Positions 1-6,640 of a stretch of 9,874 bases of DNA are shown one piece after another. Position numbers and translations under genes: made by a program. Within the stretch, counting starts at the first letter, position 1. Each line of letters begins with the position of its first letter. Origin of the DNA: an uncultured Tissierellia bacterium (GTDB lineage Bacteria; Bacillota; Clostridia; Tissierellales; Peptoniphilaceae); assembly GCA_937923265.1 (NCBI GenBank), contig CALAJY010000028.1:1-9874 (forward strand), written 5' to 3'. A model generated the notes under the pieces. That model saw nothing but the letters and a program-made list of their open reading frames with translations. It was not told where the DNA came from and ran no database searches.

Positions 1-83
1 CTATCGAAGAGGGACTGCGTTTCGCAGTTCGTGAAGGCGGACGTACGGTTGCTTCTGGCGTTGTTTCCAAGATTATCGAATAG
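1..83 (+). CDS. tuf: Elongation factor Tu, C-terminal end (partial)
   Basis: The first 83 bases encode the last 26 residues of EF-Tu, the GTPase that brings aminoacyl-tRNA to the ribosome. The frame is read from base 3 and ends at TAG 81-83. The tail carries the motif REGGRTVASGVVSKIIE, which corresponds to the highly conserved end of EF-Tu domain III (usually REGGRTVGAGVVTKIIE). The 5' part lies outside the window. A strong terminator follows within 30 bp, so tuf is the last gene of its transcript, as is common for the str operon in Firmicutes. Confidence 0.95.
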   Translation, partial: IEEGLRFAVREGGRTVASGVVSKIIE

Positions 84-110
84 TGGAAGAAAATCTCTTC
101 AGTTACGAGG

Positions 111-149
111 AAAAGACCTGCTGTGAATCTTCACAGTGGGTCTTTTTTT
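111..149 (+). terminator. Intrinsic terminator of tuf
   Basis: A 16-bp stem, including two G-U pairs, runs from 111-126 to 131-146 around a 4-base loop. The core pairs CTGTGA with TCACAG, and GACC lies opposite GGTC. A run of seven T follows at 143-149. This is a textbook rho-independent terminator closing the tuf transcript. Confidence 0.93.
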
Positions 150-266
150 GCATAGTAAAATGAATAAAAATCGGGGGTCGATTGCTTCTCCCCTTTTTTC
201 GTTTGGTAAAATTTGTTTTAATACAAATGATCTTTTTCACTTTATTTCCAACTTGATATCTAGGAC

Positions 267-293
267 TTGACGGGCTTCCAATTAGGATATAAT
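267..293 (+). promoter_or_regulatory. Candidate sigma-A promoter for the secreted protein gene at 408
   Basis: TTGACG (267-272) and a perfect TATAAT (288-293) are separated by 15 bp, shorter than the usual 17. Reading the -35 one base earlier (CTTGAC) gives 16. Transcription would start near 300 and leave a leader of about 110 nt before the ATG at 408. The tuf terminator upstream makes a new promoter here necessary. Confidence 0.6.
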
Positions 294-324
294 AAGCTTA
301 TCGGATAAAAAATCTAATTATTTT

Positions 325-352
325 AAGATGAAATATATAGTTATATATCTTC
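325..352. repeat. AT-rich imperfect inverted repeat in the 5' leader
   Basis: ATATATA (333-339) and TATATAT (342-348) flank GT, and AAGAT (325-329) can pair with ATCTT (347-351) in an alternative alignment. It lies in the predicted leader of the gene at 408. The arms are low-complexity AT, so this could be chance or a protein-binding site; no T-run follows, so it is not a terminator. Confidence 0.3.
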
Positions 353-407
353 AAAATACATCTATGTTTAAACCCGGTGGATGCCGAGAAAGTGAACGAG
401 GTGCGAG

Positions 408-935
408 ATGAAAACAAAGAGCTCGAAAATATTGGCTGTCTTACTTTCCATGGTTCTTCTTTTGCAAGCCCTTCCGCTTCCTTCCTATGCGGAGGAGGCA
501 GAAGAGAAAGTCTTTTCTTCTTTGGAGGATAGGCAAGGATCCGGCAAGGAGGAGAGCACTCTTTTAGTGGTTCCCGGAAAGAGGGAAGCCAATCCGACGG
601 AAGCATCTCCGGGAGTCATGGAGACCGAAAGAAGTGCATCATCGAAGGAGAACGGGAACGTGCGTGAGGAGAAAGAGGCCTCTTCGAAGGATCTTCGGCA
701 GAAACCGGAAAAAAAAGAACCGGCATCTTCCGAGGCCGAAGACACAAAGATGGAGGATCCCGGGACAAGAGACCAGCAAGCCCCGGCCAGTTATGCCTTC
801 CAGCTCCTCAGCAGGGAAGATTCCCAACCGATCCCCGGCGCGGAATTTATTCTGTTACATCGCAAAGAGGGGGCGTCTCCTCTTCTGATTTATTTCATGT
901 TTATAAAATTAATGAATAAAATGTTTAAAATTTAA
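408..935 (+). CDS. Truncated secreted surface protein with a broken SpaA/Cna-B-like domain
   Basis: The start is ATG 408, preceded by GAGGTG at 398-403. Residues 1-28 form a signal peptide: basic KTKSSK, a Leu/Val-rich core, and likely cleavage after SYA. Residues 29-126 are a low-complexity, Glu/Lys/Ser-rich linker. Residues 127-154 (YAFQLLSREDSQPIPGAEF, then ILL) resemble the first strands of a SpaA/Cna-B prealbumin-like fold, which begins F-x-L, then PL/IPGAEF. That fold needs roughly 60-100 residues, but similarity stops near residue 157 (about base 878). The reading frame ends in an unrelated hydrophobic/basic tail encoded by AT-rich DNA. No sortase motif or anchor is present, and I saw no continuation of the fold in other frames. 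I infer the 5' remnant of a larger LPXTG-type adhesin or pilin after a deletion or rearrangement; it may be a pseudogene. If expressed, it would be released rather than anchored. Confidence 0.7.
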   Translation: MKTKSSKILAVLLSMVLLLQALPLPSYAEEAEEKVFSSLEDRQGSGKEESTLLVVPGKREANPTEASPGVMETERSASSKENGNVREEKEASSKDLRQKPEKKEPASSEAEDTKMEDPGTRDQQAPASYAFQLLSREDSQPIPGAEFILLHRKEGASPLLIYFMFIKLMNKMFKI

Positions 936-981
936 AGAAAAATGGAAGATTATTGAATAATAGGGACCGATTTCGCCTTTC

Positions 982-1010
982 TTGGGAAACAAACTGGGTA
1001 TCCATGTAAT
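982..1010 (+). promoter_or_regulatory. Candidate promoter for the alcohol dehydrogenase operon
   Basis: TTGGGA (982-987) and TGTAAT (1005-1010) are spaced by exactly 17 bp. Both boxes deviate from consensus. There is no terminator between the truncated gene and this point, so read-through from upstream is also possible. Confidence 0.4.
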
Positions 1011-1043
1011 GTCGGAAGTTCTTTTACAGGGAAAGGAGCTCAT

Positions 1044-2105
1044 ATGAAAGGTTATGCGATGTTGAAGATCGGGGAGTCCGGTTGGATTGAAAAGGACAAG
1101 CCCCAGTGCGGTCCCATGGATGCAATCTGTAAGCCTTTAGCGGTTGCCATCTGTACCTCGGATGTTCATACCCTGTGGGAAGGAGCCATTGGCGATCGCC
1201 ACAATATGATCCTGGGTCATGAAGGCTGTGCGGAAGTGGTGGAAGTGGGGGGGATGGTCAAGGACTTTAAACCAGGAGACCGGGTTTTAGTTCCGGCAAT
1301 CACCCCGGATTGGAATTCGTTGGAGGCGCAGGCTGGCTACAGCATGCATTCCGGAGGAATGCTGGCGGGATGGAAATTTTCGAATTTTAAGGATGGTGTG
1401 TTCTCCGAATATTTCCATGTGAATGATGCGGATGGAAATCTTGCCCTTTTACCGGAGGAAATTAACACAGTGGAGGCCTGCATGCTGTCGGATATGGTTC
1501 CCACAGGGTTTCATGGTGTGGAGCTCGCAGATGTGCAATTTGGAGATACCGTTTTAGTGGTAGGAATCGGGCCTGTCGGTTTAATGGCGGTGGCAGGAAC
1601 CAATCTTCGAGGGGCAGCTCGCATCTTAGCGGTTGGAACTCGCCCCGTCTGTATCGAAGCGGCCAAGGGCTATGGAGCAACCGACTTTATCAGCTATAAA
1701 GAGGGGCCCATTGCGGAACAGGTGTTACAGCTCACGGATGGCAAGGGCGTGGACAAGGCGGTCATCGCGGGAGGTGGGGTAGATACCTTTGGCGAGGTGG
1801 TGAAGTGCTTGAAGCCGGGCGGAAAAATTGGAAATGTAAACTATCTGGGTTCCGGGGATACCATCAATATTCCTCGTGTGGAGTGGGGCGTCGGTATGGG
1901 GCATAAGCAGATTAACGGGGGTCTCATGCCGGGAGGCCGACTGCGGATGGAAAAACTCTCTGCCCTGGTTACCCACGGAAAACTGGACCTGGCTCCCCTG
2001 TGTACCCACGTTTTCGAGGGATGGGAGCACTTGGAAGAAGCTCTCTTTTTGATGCGAGATAAGCCAAAGGACCTCATTAAGCCAATTGTGAAGTTGGCGG
2101 ACTAA
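1044..2105 (+). CDS. NADP-dependent zinc secondary-alcohol dehydrogenase
   Basis: This is a medium-chain, zinc-dependent dehydrogenase of the clostridial/Thermoanaerobacter secondary-alcohol type, which interconverts short ketones or aldehydes and alcohols (for example acetone and 2-propanol) with NADP(H). The 353 residues match the family's roughly 352 without gaps at the key positions. The catalytic zinc ligands Cys37, His59, Glu60 and Asp150 are all in place. The N-terminal GroES-like domain carries GHE and a KPGDRV segment (76-81), and the Rossmann fold carries GIGPVG at 174-179. Gly198, Arg200 and Tyr218, which bind the NADP 2'-phosphate in this family, are kept; residue 199 is Thr instead of the usual Ser. 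As in that subfamily, the structural-zinc lobe cysteines are absent. ATG 1044 is set by AAAGGAG at 1032-1038. It forms an operon with the G3E GTPase 2 bp downstream. The natural substrate cannot be read from sequence. Confidence 0.93.
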   Translation: MKGYAMLKIGESGWIEKDKPQCGPMDAICKPLAVAICTSDVHTLWEGAIGDRHNMILGHEGCAEVVEVGGMVKDFKPGDRVLVPAITPDWNSLEAQAGYSMHSGGMLAGWKFSNFKDGVFSEYFHVNDADGNLALLPEEINTVEACMLSDMVPTGFHGVELADVQFGDTVLVVGIGPVGLMAVAGTNLRGAARILAVGTRPVCIEAAKGYGATDFISYKEGPIAEQVLQLTDGKGVDKAVIAGGGVDTFGEVVKCLKPGGKIGNVNYLGSGDTINIPRVEWGVGMGHKQINGGLMPGGRLRMEKLSALVTHGKLDLAPLCTHVFEGWEHLEEALFLMRDKPKDLIKPIVKLAD

Positions 2106-2107
2106 CG

Positions 2108-3058
2108 ATGGATATTCTGGTCGTCTCCGGGCTGTTAGGAGCAGGCAAAACAACGTTTTTAAAACATCTGGTGAAGAAGGGAGCCCATCAGTTTGCAATC
2201 TTCGAAAATGAATATGGGGAGATTGGGATTGATGGCAACCGCCTTCGCGATTCGCAAAGCGACACCCGCCCGGTTAATATTTGGGAGATGACGGAGGGCT
2301 GTATCTGTTGCTCCAGCCGGGCCGGATTTGCAGACTCCATCTTGACGATTGCGAATACCGTGAATCCCGAGATTCTCTTGGTGGAACCAACGGGGCTTGC
2401 CTATCTATCCAATATCCTCAAGAGCCTGGAGAAGATCACCTACGATCGAATCCGACTCTTGGCTCCGATTACCCTGGTGGACGGTCAGAGTCATCAGGCC
2501 TATGATCCGGCGTATCGGGGACTGTTCCAAGATCAAGTGCAATCCGCAGAGACCTTAATTGTCACAAAGATGGATCATGCAGAGGCAGCGGAAAGAGATC
2601 ATTGGAAGAGGAGGTTGCAGGCGTTAAACTCGGATGCCGACCTCCTCCTGCAGCCCTATGAGGCCATGGATGACTCCTGGTGGGACCGCCTTTTTCGGAA
2701 ACGGCCCCATGGAAGGATGGATCCCCTCCACCGGGAAAGCGGACCGCTTCCGGATTCCTTGAGCCTGGAAGGCAGTGAGCTTTCCTGTCCCGAAAAGCTC
2801 CTCTGTTTTTTGGAAGACATGATCCGGGGGAGATTTGGAGAAATTTCCCGTGCGAAGGGCTGCGTGAAGGCGGGAAGCGACTGTTTCCACTTTGACTTGG
2901 TGGATAGGACCTATTCCGTCACGGGAGGTCAGGAGGGGAAAATCGCCACGGTGTTTATCGGTTTTTCTTTGCAGAAGTCGGAAATTCAAAAGACCGTAGG
3001 GGGCAGGAAACAGTCCCATATCGGAACCCATGATCCTGAGAAGGAAAAGGAAATGTGA
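2108..3058 (+). CDS. G3E-family GTPase, CobW/COG0523-type putative metallochaperone
   Basis: This 316-residue protein belongs to the SIMIBI-class G3E GTPases, which use GTP hydrolysis to insert metals or cofactors into client enzymes. Walker A is GLLGAGKTT at 8-16. The metal-binding signature CxCC is at 65-68 in TEGCICCS, with Walker B-like VEPTG at 92-96. TKMD at 153-156 is the guanine-specificity motif (usually N/TKxD). The C-terminal third (about 220-316) resembles a short, divergent CobW C-terminal domain. The His-rich loop seen in many zinc-handling members is missing, though scattered His residues occur. The ATG lies 2 bp after the dehydrogenase stop and no good Shine-Dalgarno is visible, so translation is probably coupled. 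Context suggests the client is the adjacent zinc dehydrogenase; that is inference. It is not a cobalamin-synthesis gene on present evidence, since no cob genes are nearby. Confidence 0.85.
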   Translation: MDILVVSGLLGAGKTTFLKHLVKKGAHQFAIFENEYGEIGIDGNRLRDSQSDTRPVNIWEMTEGCICCSSRAGFADSILTIANTVNPEILLVEPTGLAYLSNILKSLEKITYDRIRLLAPITLVDGQSHQAYDPAYRGLFQDQVQSAETLIVTKMDHAEAAERDHWKRRLQALNSDADLLLQPYEAMDDSWWDRLFRKRPHGRMDPLHRESGPLPDSLSLEGSELSCPEKLLCFLEDMIRGRFGEISRAKGCVKAGSDCFHFDLVDRTYSVTGGQEGKIATVFIGFSLQKSEIQKTVGGRKQSHIGTHDPEKEKEM

Positions 3059-3068
3059 GTGATTCCGG

Positions 3069-3105
3069 AAGAGCGACACGCAGAAGATGCGTGCCGCTCT
3101 TTTTT
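3069..3105 (+). terminator. Intrinsic terminator of the dehydrogenase-GTPase operon
   Basis: Stem 3069-3082 pairs with 3088-3101 (AAGAGCG and CACGCA arms, with one A/C mismatch at 3076/3094) around the loop GAAGA, followed by six T (3100-3105). It begins 10 bp after the GTPase stop codon. Confidence 0.92.
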
Positions 3106-3134
3106 CGAAAAGCAAGTTCATAAAATCAATCTCC

Positions 3135-3161
3135 TTGTGAAAAGGATTTATGTACTATAAT
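3135..3161 (+). promoter_or_regulatory. Candidate promoter for the repeat wall protein
   Basis: TTGTGA (3135-3140) and a perfect TATAAT (3156-3161) have a 15-bp spacer, the same short spacing as at 267-293. The predicted leader to the start codon is about 70 nt. Its position directly after a terminator supports it. Confidence 0.6.
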
Positions 3162-3236
3162 TTAACCAGAATAAACGCGGTGCAATCTGCGCCGGTTGGG
3201 CGTGTAACAAGGTATTTACGAAAGAAAGGATGACAA

Positions 3237-5495
3237 GTGATGGCACAAAAAAAGCATGCTTGGCTTACCGCTGCTCTCATCCTGTCCTTCTCCCTGCTCG
3301 GAACCGGATTAACGGTTAATGCCAAGGAGTCGGGAGAAAGCATGCGGCTGGAAGACAAGACCTCCTCGGAAGGAGCTTCCGGGGAGTCGGGAAAACCTGC
3401 GGAAGTGACTCCGGAAAAGCCGGAGGAGACAGAGGAGACTTCTCCGGAGGAAACGACTCCCGCAACCGCTTTGCAGATCATCCGGAATTCGGATGGGACC
3501 CGGTCCGTGTATGATCCGGCACAGAAGAGAATCATCGAGGAGCAGAGGTGGATTCAGGTGGGAGACCGGTGGGTGTTCCCGGGGCCGGGGGGAAGGCTCT
3601 ATCAGGATCGCTTCATCTCCTTTGGCCCCTCTCATGTGTTCTATCTGGACCATAACGGCTACCGTGTCCTTGGTTTCCTGCAAGTGGGTTCGGAGATGTA
3701 TTATATGAATCCGGAGAAAGACAAGACATTGACCCTTCCGGGCGGAGCTATGGACCGGCGAAATGGTTGGCTCGTGGTGGATGGAAAATACTATTTTCCC
3801 AATGCACAGGGCAAACTCTACCGGAACCGGAGGATCCACTTTGGGGACAAAGCCCTTTATTTTCTGGGAGAGGATGGCAGTCTGCAAACGGGCTTTATCA
3901 CCGTCGATGGAGACCTCTACTATTTTGATCCAAAGAACCAACCCCGAAAAACGCTGCCGGCAGGAGCTGCGAACATGTCCAATGCTTGGATTTCCGTGGC
4001 GGAAAAGTACTACTTTCCCGATGCCCGGGGCAGGATTTATCGGAATCGGCGGCTTTTCTTCGGCAATCAAATTTCGTATTCCCTGGCCAAGGATGGAAGC
4101 TTGGAAACGGGATTTCAAACCTATGGGGAGGACCTCTACTATTTTGATCCCGGCTATCAACCGGGGAAGGGTTTTCCGGCGGGAGCCGCGAACACTTCCA
4201 ATGCCTGGATGCAAGTGGGTGGGAAATTTTACTTTCCCAATGCCCAAGGAAAACTCTATCGCAATCGGCCGATTCATTTCGGAAAGCAGATCACCTATTC
4301 CTTGGGGGAAGATGGAAGCACCCAGACAGGTTTTATTCGCTATGGACAGAATCTCTATTACTTTGATCCCTCTTTTTCGCCAAGTCTCCGGCTGCCAAGT
4401 GGGGCGGCCAATACCGCGAATGCATGGATCACCGTCGATGGAAAAGAGTACTTTCCCAATGCGCAGGGGGTAATCTATCGGGACCGTTTCCTTTACTTCG
4501 GATCAAGTGCCACCTACTATGTGAAAGAGGATGGATCCAAGGCGGTGGGCGAGACCTACATTAATGGGAACCGCTATCGGATGGATCCCAAGACGGGAAG
4601 GATTTTAAAGCAGAATGGCTGGTATGCAGACCAGACAGGTCGCTATTTCTACAATGACCAGGGGGTTCCCTATAAGAATCGCTTTATCAGCTTTGGCTGG
4701 CAGAATCGCTATTACATGGATGCCCTAGGAAGAATGGTCACCGGTTTTCGGAACATCGATGGGAACCGCTACTTCTTTAATGATCAGGGGCTGGCACAAC
4801 GGGGCTGGCTCAATCATGGGGGACGCTACTACTATTTCTCGCCCTTAGACAGCAAGATGTATCGTGGCATGAACACCACCGGGGAATCCATCTATTACTT
4901 CGATCGAAGCAGCGGAGCCCTTCGGACGGGCTACATCACGGTAGCCGGCAGCACCCACCGCCATTCCTATACCTTCTATCCCCCAACAACTCAGGATTTA
5001 AGCAATCGCTGGCTTCGCAATGATCGGAGTGCTTTTTTGGGGCAGGAACTTGTAAATCAGGGAATGAAGCATAACGGAACAGCCTTCCGTCAATTTGGTA
5101 CAGATTTGGATCATGGGGCCGATTCCAGCGGTGCAGTCTGGAGGATTTTCCACGATGGGGGAATCGTCATTCCCGGTGGTAAGGTGGACTCTGCCGGAAA
5201 TGATCCCTATGGCCGGGTGCTGTCCCAGTATTTTGAAGCCGAAAAGTACGGTGGAAGATATCTGCCCTTTGCGTTGGAGGAATTAGAGCCGGGCGATCTG
5301 ATTTTTTCTCACTATCCGTCGGGTCATCCGGAGCATCGTCGGGTCAACCATGTTGCCATTTATGCGGGCCTCCTCGGGGGAAATCCCATGGTCTTTCATG
5401 CGGGAACTTCGCGAGGGCTGTCTTTGGACCCGTTGCAGTCCATCCCGGCTCGTCAGGGAGAGACCTTCCTGGATCAAATCGTTCGCTATCGGTGA
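3237..5495 (+). CDS. Secreted repeat wall-binding protein with an NlpC/P60-like domain lacking the catalytic Cys
   Basis: The frame opens at GTG 3237, immediately followed by ATG 3240. AAAGGA at 3225-3230 could serve either, and ATG 3240 is the more likely start. Numbering here is from 3237. Residues 1-29 are a signal peptide (cleavage after VNA), and 30-78 a Glu/Pro/Ser/Thr-rich linker. Residues 103-590 hold tandem aromatic/Gly repeats of the choline- or glucan-binding kind (YYF, DGS, GxxY), beginning at Trp105, 178, 251, 324, 397, 462 and 524. Residues 595-752 resemble an NlpC/P60 peptidoglycan endopeptidase: ADSSGAVW (628-635) aligns with the usual DCSG nucleophile motif, NHVAIYAG (704-711) with the catalytic His motif, and VFHAG (719-723) with the third polar residue. 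The nucleophile position is Ser630 (TCC, one base from TGC), while His705 and His721 remain. It may therefore be a non-hydrolytic wall-binding domain or a serine variant. No LPXTG or membrane anchor is seen, so attachment is probably through the repeats. Confidence 0.85.
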   Translation: MMAQKKHAWLTAALILSFSLLGTGLTVNAKESGESMRLEDKTSSEGASGESGKPAEVTPEKPEETEETSPEETTPATALQIIRNSDGTRSVYDPAQKRIIEEQRWIQVGDRWVFPGPGGRLYQDRFISFGPSHVFYLDHNGYRVLGFLQVGSEMYYMNPEKDKTLTLPGGAMDRRNGWLVVDGKYYFPNAQGKLYRNRRIHFGDKALYFLGEDGSLQTGFITVDGDLYYFDPKNQPRKTLPAGAANMSNAWISVAEKYYFPDARGRIYRNRRLFFGNQISYSLAKDGSLETGFQTYGEDLYYFDPGYQPGKGFPAGAANTSNAWMQVGGKFYFPNAQGKLYRNRPIHFGKQITYSLGEDGSTQTGFIRYGQNLYYFDPSFSPSLRLPSGAANTANAWITVDGKEYFPNAQGVIYRDRFLYFGSSATYYVKEDGSKAVGETYINGNRYRMDPKTGRILKQNGWYADQTGRYFYNDQGVPYKNRFISFGWQNRYYMDALGRMVTGFRNIDGNRYFFNDQGLAQRGWLNHGGRYYYFSPLDSKMYRGMNTTGESIYYFDRSSGALRTGYITVAGSTHRHSYTFYPPTTQDLSNRWLRNDRSAFLGQELVNQGMKHNGTAFRQFGTDLDHGADSSGAVWRIFHDGGIVIPGGKVDSAGNDPYGRVLSQYFEAEKYGGRYLPFALEELEPGDLIFSHYPSGHPEHRRVNHVAIYAGLLGGNPMVFHAGTSRGLSLDPLQSIPARQGETFLDQIVRYR
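3549..5009 (+). repeat. Tandem 219-bp (73-codon) coding repeats in the wall protein
   Basis: The units start at the Trp codons at 3549, 3768, 3987, 4206 and 4425, giving four successive spacings of exactly 219 bp. They then shorten to 195 bp (4425-4619) and 186 bp (4620-4805), followed by a degenerate last unit. Each full unit reads as three linked aromatic hairpin modules: W..v.gkYYFPNAqGklYRNR, then rihFG...Y.l.eDGS.qtGF, then ..g..LYYFDP..........GAAN. The middle units (178, 251, 324) are the most alike, as expected of recent duplication or homogenisation, while the end units are more diverged. Confidence 0.88.
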
Positions 5496-5525
5496 TGCGT
5501 TCGATTACGGTGTAGAAATCCGATG

Positions 5526-5549
5526 GGGAGGGATATTTTCCCTCCCTTT
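5526..5549 (+). terminator. Weak terminator-like hairpin between the wall protein and ogt
   Basis: GGGAGGGA (5526-5533) pairs perfectly with TCCCTCCC (5539-5546) around a 5-base loop, but only three T follow. It could partly terminate or stabilise the wall-protein mRNA 3' end. It sits 5 bp before the ogt ribosome binding site, so read-through into ogt is plausible. Confidence 0.5.
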
Positions 5550-5566
5550 GTAGCAAGGAGTACTTT

Positions 5567-6121
5567 ATGTGGTTGATCTATCCCAGTCCCGTCGGGGATT
5601 TGTTCTGTCAGCTGAATCAAAAATCCATCGAACGAATCGATTTTGTCACAACGTGTCCCCTTCCGGCATCGGAAAGGATGATGCCGTTGACGGAAAGCAC
5701 CAACCCTGCGGCGCAATGGTTGGTCGAGAGACTTCGGGCGTATTTTTTGCAAAAAGATCTTGTGCTCCCAGCCTCCGTGATGGGAAAATGGCTTCGCCCC
5801 CAGGGGACTTTCTTTCAAAAGAGAGTCTGGAAGGCCTGTCTGCAGGTTCCTTTCGGGGAAACCATTTCGTATGGCGAGCTGGGGGAGCGGATCTATGGCC
5901 CGGGTACGGGAAATTCCTATGCCAGAGCCGTGGGTCATGCCCTTCACCGGAATTCGATCTGCATTCTGATTCCCTGTCATCGCGTTTTGGCGCAGGATGG
6001 AAAGCTCACCGGCTATGCAGGAGGCTTAGATAAAAAAATTGCCCTGCTTCGTCATGAGGGTGTCTTACCGGATCCGGGCCTGTTGGCGGAAAAGATTCCG
6101 GGGGATCGGATCCCATCCTGA
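5567..6121 (+). CDS. ogt: Methylated-DNA--protein-cysteine S-methyltransferase (Ogt/MGMT type)
   Basis: This 184-residue suicide repair protein moves alkyl groups from O6-alkylguanine or O4-alkylthymine in DNA onto its own cysteine. The active-site motif IPCHRV is at 135-140, with acceptor Cys137. The helix-turn-helix DNA-binding region includes FQKRVWKACLQVPFGET (83-99) and SYGELGERIY (101-110). The arginine finger is in the segment YARAVGHALHRN (118-129, Arg120). The segment GYAGGLDKKIALLRHEG (149-165) is the typical C-terminal end of the core. The N-terminal domain (1-75) is diverged, as usual in the family. There is no Ada-type zinc or AraC domain, so it is constitutive Ogt rather than the Ada sensor. 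ATG 5567 follows AAGGAG at 5555-5560 with a 6-base spacer. No dedicated promoter is obvious; it may be read from the upstream gene. A bidirectional terminator closes it. Confidence 0.94.
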   Translation: MWLIYPSPVGDLFCQLNQKSIERIDFVTTCPLPASERMMPLTESTNPAAQWLVERLRAYFLQKDLVLPASVMGKWLRPQGTFFQKRVWKACLQVPFGETISYGELGERIYGPGTGNSYARAVGHALHRNSICILIPCHRVLAQDGKLTGYAGGLDKKIALLRHEGVLPDPGLLAEKIPGDRIPS

Positions 6122-6157
6122 TCCGAGTCCCATCAAAAAAATAAAAAAATTGCATGA

Positions 6158-6203
6158 AAAAATCCTCCACGCGCATCCTGTCTTTTTCGCGTGGAGGGTT
6201 TTT
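6158..6203. terminator. Bidirectional intrinsic terminator between ogt and the leftward regulator
   Basis: CCTCCACGCG (6164-6173) pairs fully with CGCGTGGAGG (6188-6197) around a 14-base loop. The stem is extended outward by A/T pairs to 6158 and 6203. There is a T-run on each strand, so it serves the rightward ogt and the leftward gene ending at 6224, which converge here. Confidence 0.92.
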
Positions 6204-6223
6204 CGATTCCTTGAAACGTGCTT

Positions 6224-6586
6224 TTACTCTCTTTCTCTTCGTTTCCACAGGAGATAGCGAGCATATTCTTCCACCGCTTCCCTCTCTTGGGAATCGAGCA
6301 GGTCGAAAATTCCCGTTAGTTCACTTTCCTGCCGCATCTCGTTGGGAGAGAGGGCGTAAAGATCACGGAGACTGCAGTGCAAAATCTGAGCAATGAGGGG
6401 CATGTAATCGGAATTGATGGAATTTTTGCCGTTTTCCCAGGCGGAAATCGCATTCGACTTATATTCTGTATGTAATAGTTTATTTAATTCCTCGGCAAAT
6501 TCCCCCTGGGTCATTTTATTCTTTTTTCGAAAATGCCTGAGGTTGTTTGCGATTGCTTTACGAAATGAGATTAAGGAACGATTCAT
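6224..6586 (-). CDS. XRE-family transcriptional regulator (120 aa)
   Basis: The open frame extends upstream to 6682. However, the start at 6586 (MNRSLISF) is preceded by a strong GGAGGTGG Shine-Dalgarno (plus-strand 6590-6597) and lies just downstream of a near-consensus promoter, so I chose it. Residues 11-79 are a Cro/CI-type helix-turn-helix: NLRHFRKKNKMTQGEFAEEL, a recognition helix around NAISAWENGK (45-54), and a tail SDYMPLIAQILHCSLRDLYAL. The loop before the recognition helix is about six residues longer than in the common LGVSxSAIS form. Residues 80-120 are a charged helical tail, possibly for dimerisation, without a recognisable sensor or protease domain. It probably represses its own promoter through the inverted repeat at 6626-6640 and may influence the divergent regulator. 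Target and signal are unknown. Confidence 0.85.
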   Translation of the reverse strand: MNRSLISFRKAIANNLRHFRKKNKMTQGEFAEELNKLLHTEYKSNAISAWENGKNSINSDYMPLIAQILHCSLRDLYALSPNEMRQESELTGIFDLLDSQEREAVEEYARYLLWKRRERE

Positions 6587-6607
6587 TGTCCACCTCCGAT
6601 TAAGTAA

Positions 6608-6636
6608 ATTATAGGGGAGGCAAGTTTGCTTTTCAA
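6608..6636 (-). promoter_or_regulatory. Near-consensus promoter of the leftward XRE regulator
   Basis: On the minus strand, TTGAAA (plus-strand 6631-6636) and TATAAT (plus-strand 6608-6613) are spaced by exactly 17 bp. Transcription would begin near 6601, leaving about 15 nt before the start codon at 6586, just enough for the Shine-Dalgarno. Confidence 0.78.
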
Positions 6637-6640
6637 GCAA
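6626..6640. promoter_or_regulatory. Inverted repeat overlapping the -35 box, candidate XRE operator
   Basis: TTGCTT (6626-6631) and AAGCAA (6635-6640) form perfect half-sites around TTC. The repeat covers the -35 box of the leftward promoter (6631-6636). A dyad of this size at this place is typical of autorepression by a Cro/CI-type dimer, but binding is inferred. Confidence 0.45.

Noticed and set aside
173..199. GGGGG and CCCC followed by six T, as a second terminator after tuf
   Set aside because: The stem is only 4-5 bp around a long loop, and the perfect tuf terminator lies just upstream; probably chance.
3309..4277. A 322-codon open frame on the minus strand inside the wall-protein repeats
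   Set aside because: It is antisense to a clear coding repeat array; its translation mirrors the repeat period and shows no domain, and the sense frame has the signal peptide and ribosome binding site.
3549..5009. Regularly spaced repeats as a CRISPR array
   Set aside because: The 219-bp repeats are in-frame protein repeats in one long coding sequence, without the short repeat-spacer pattern.
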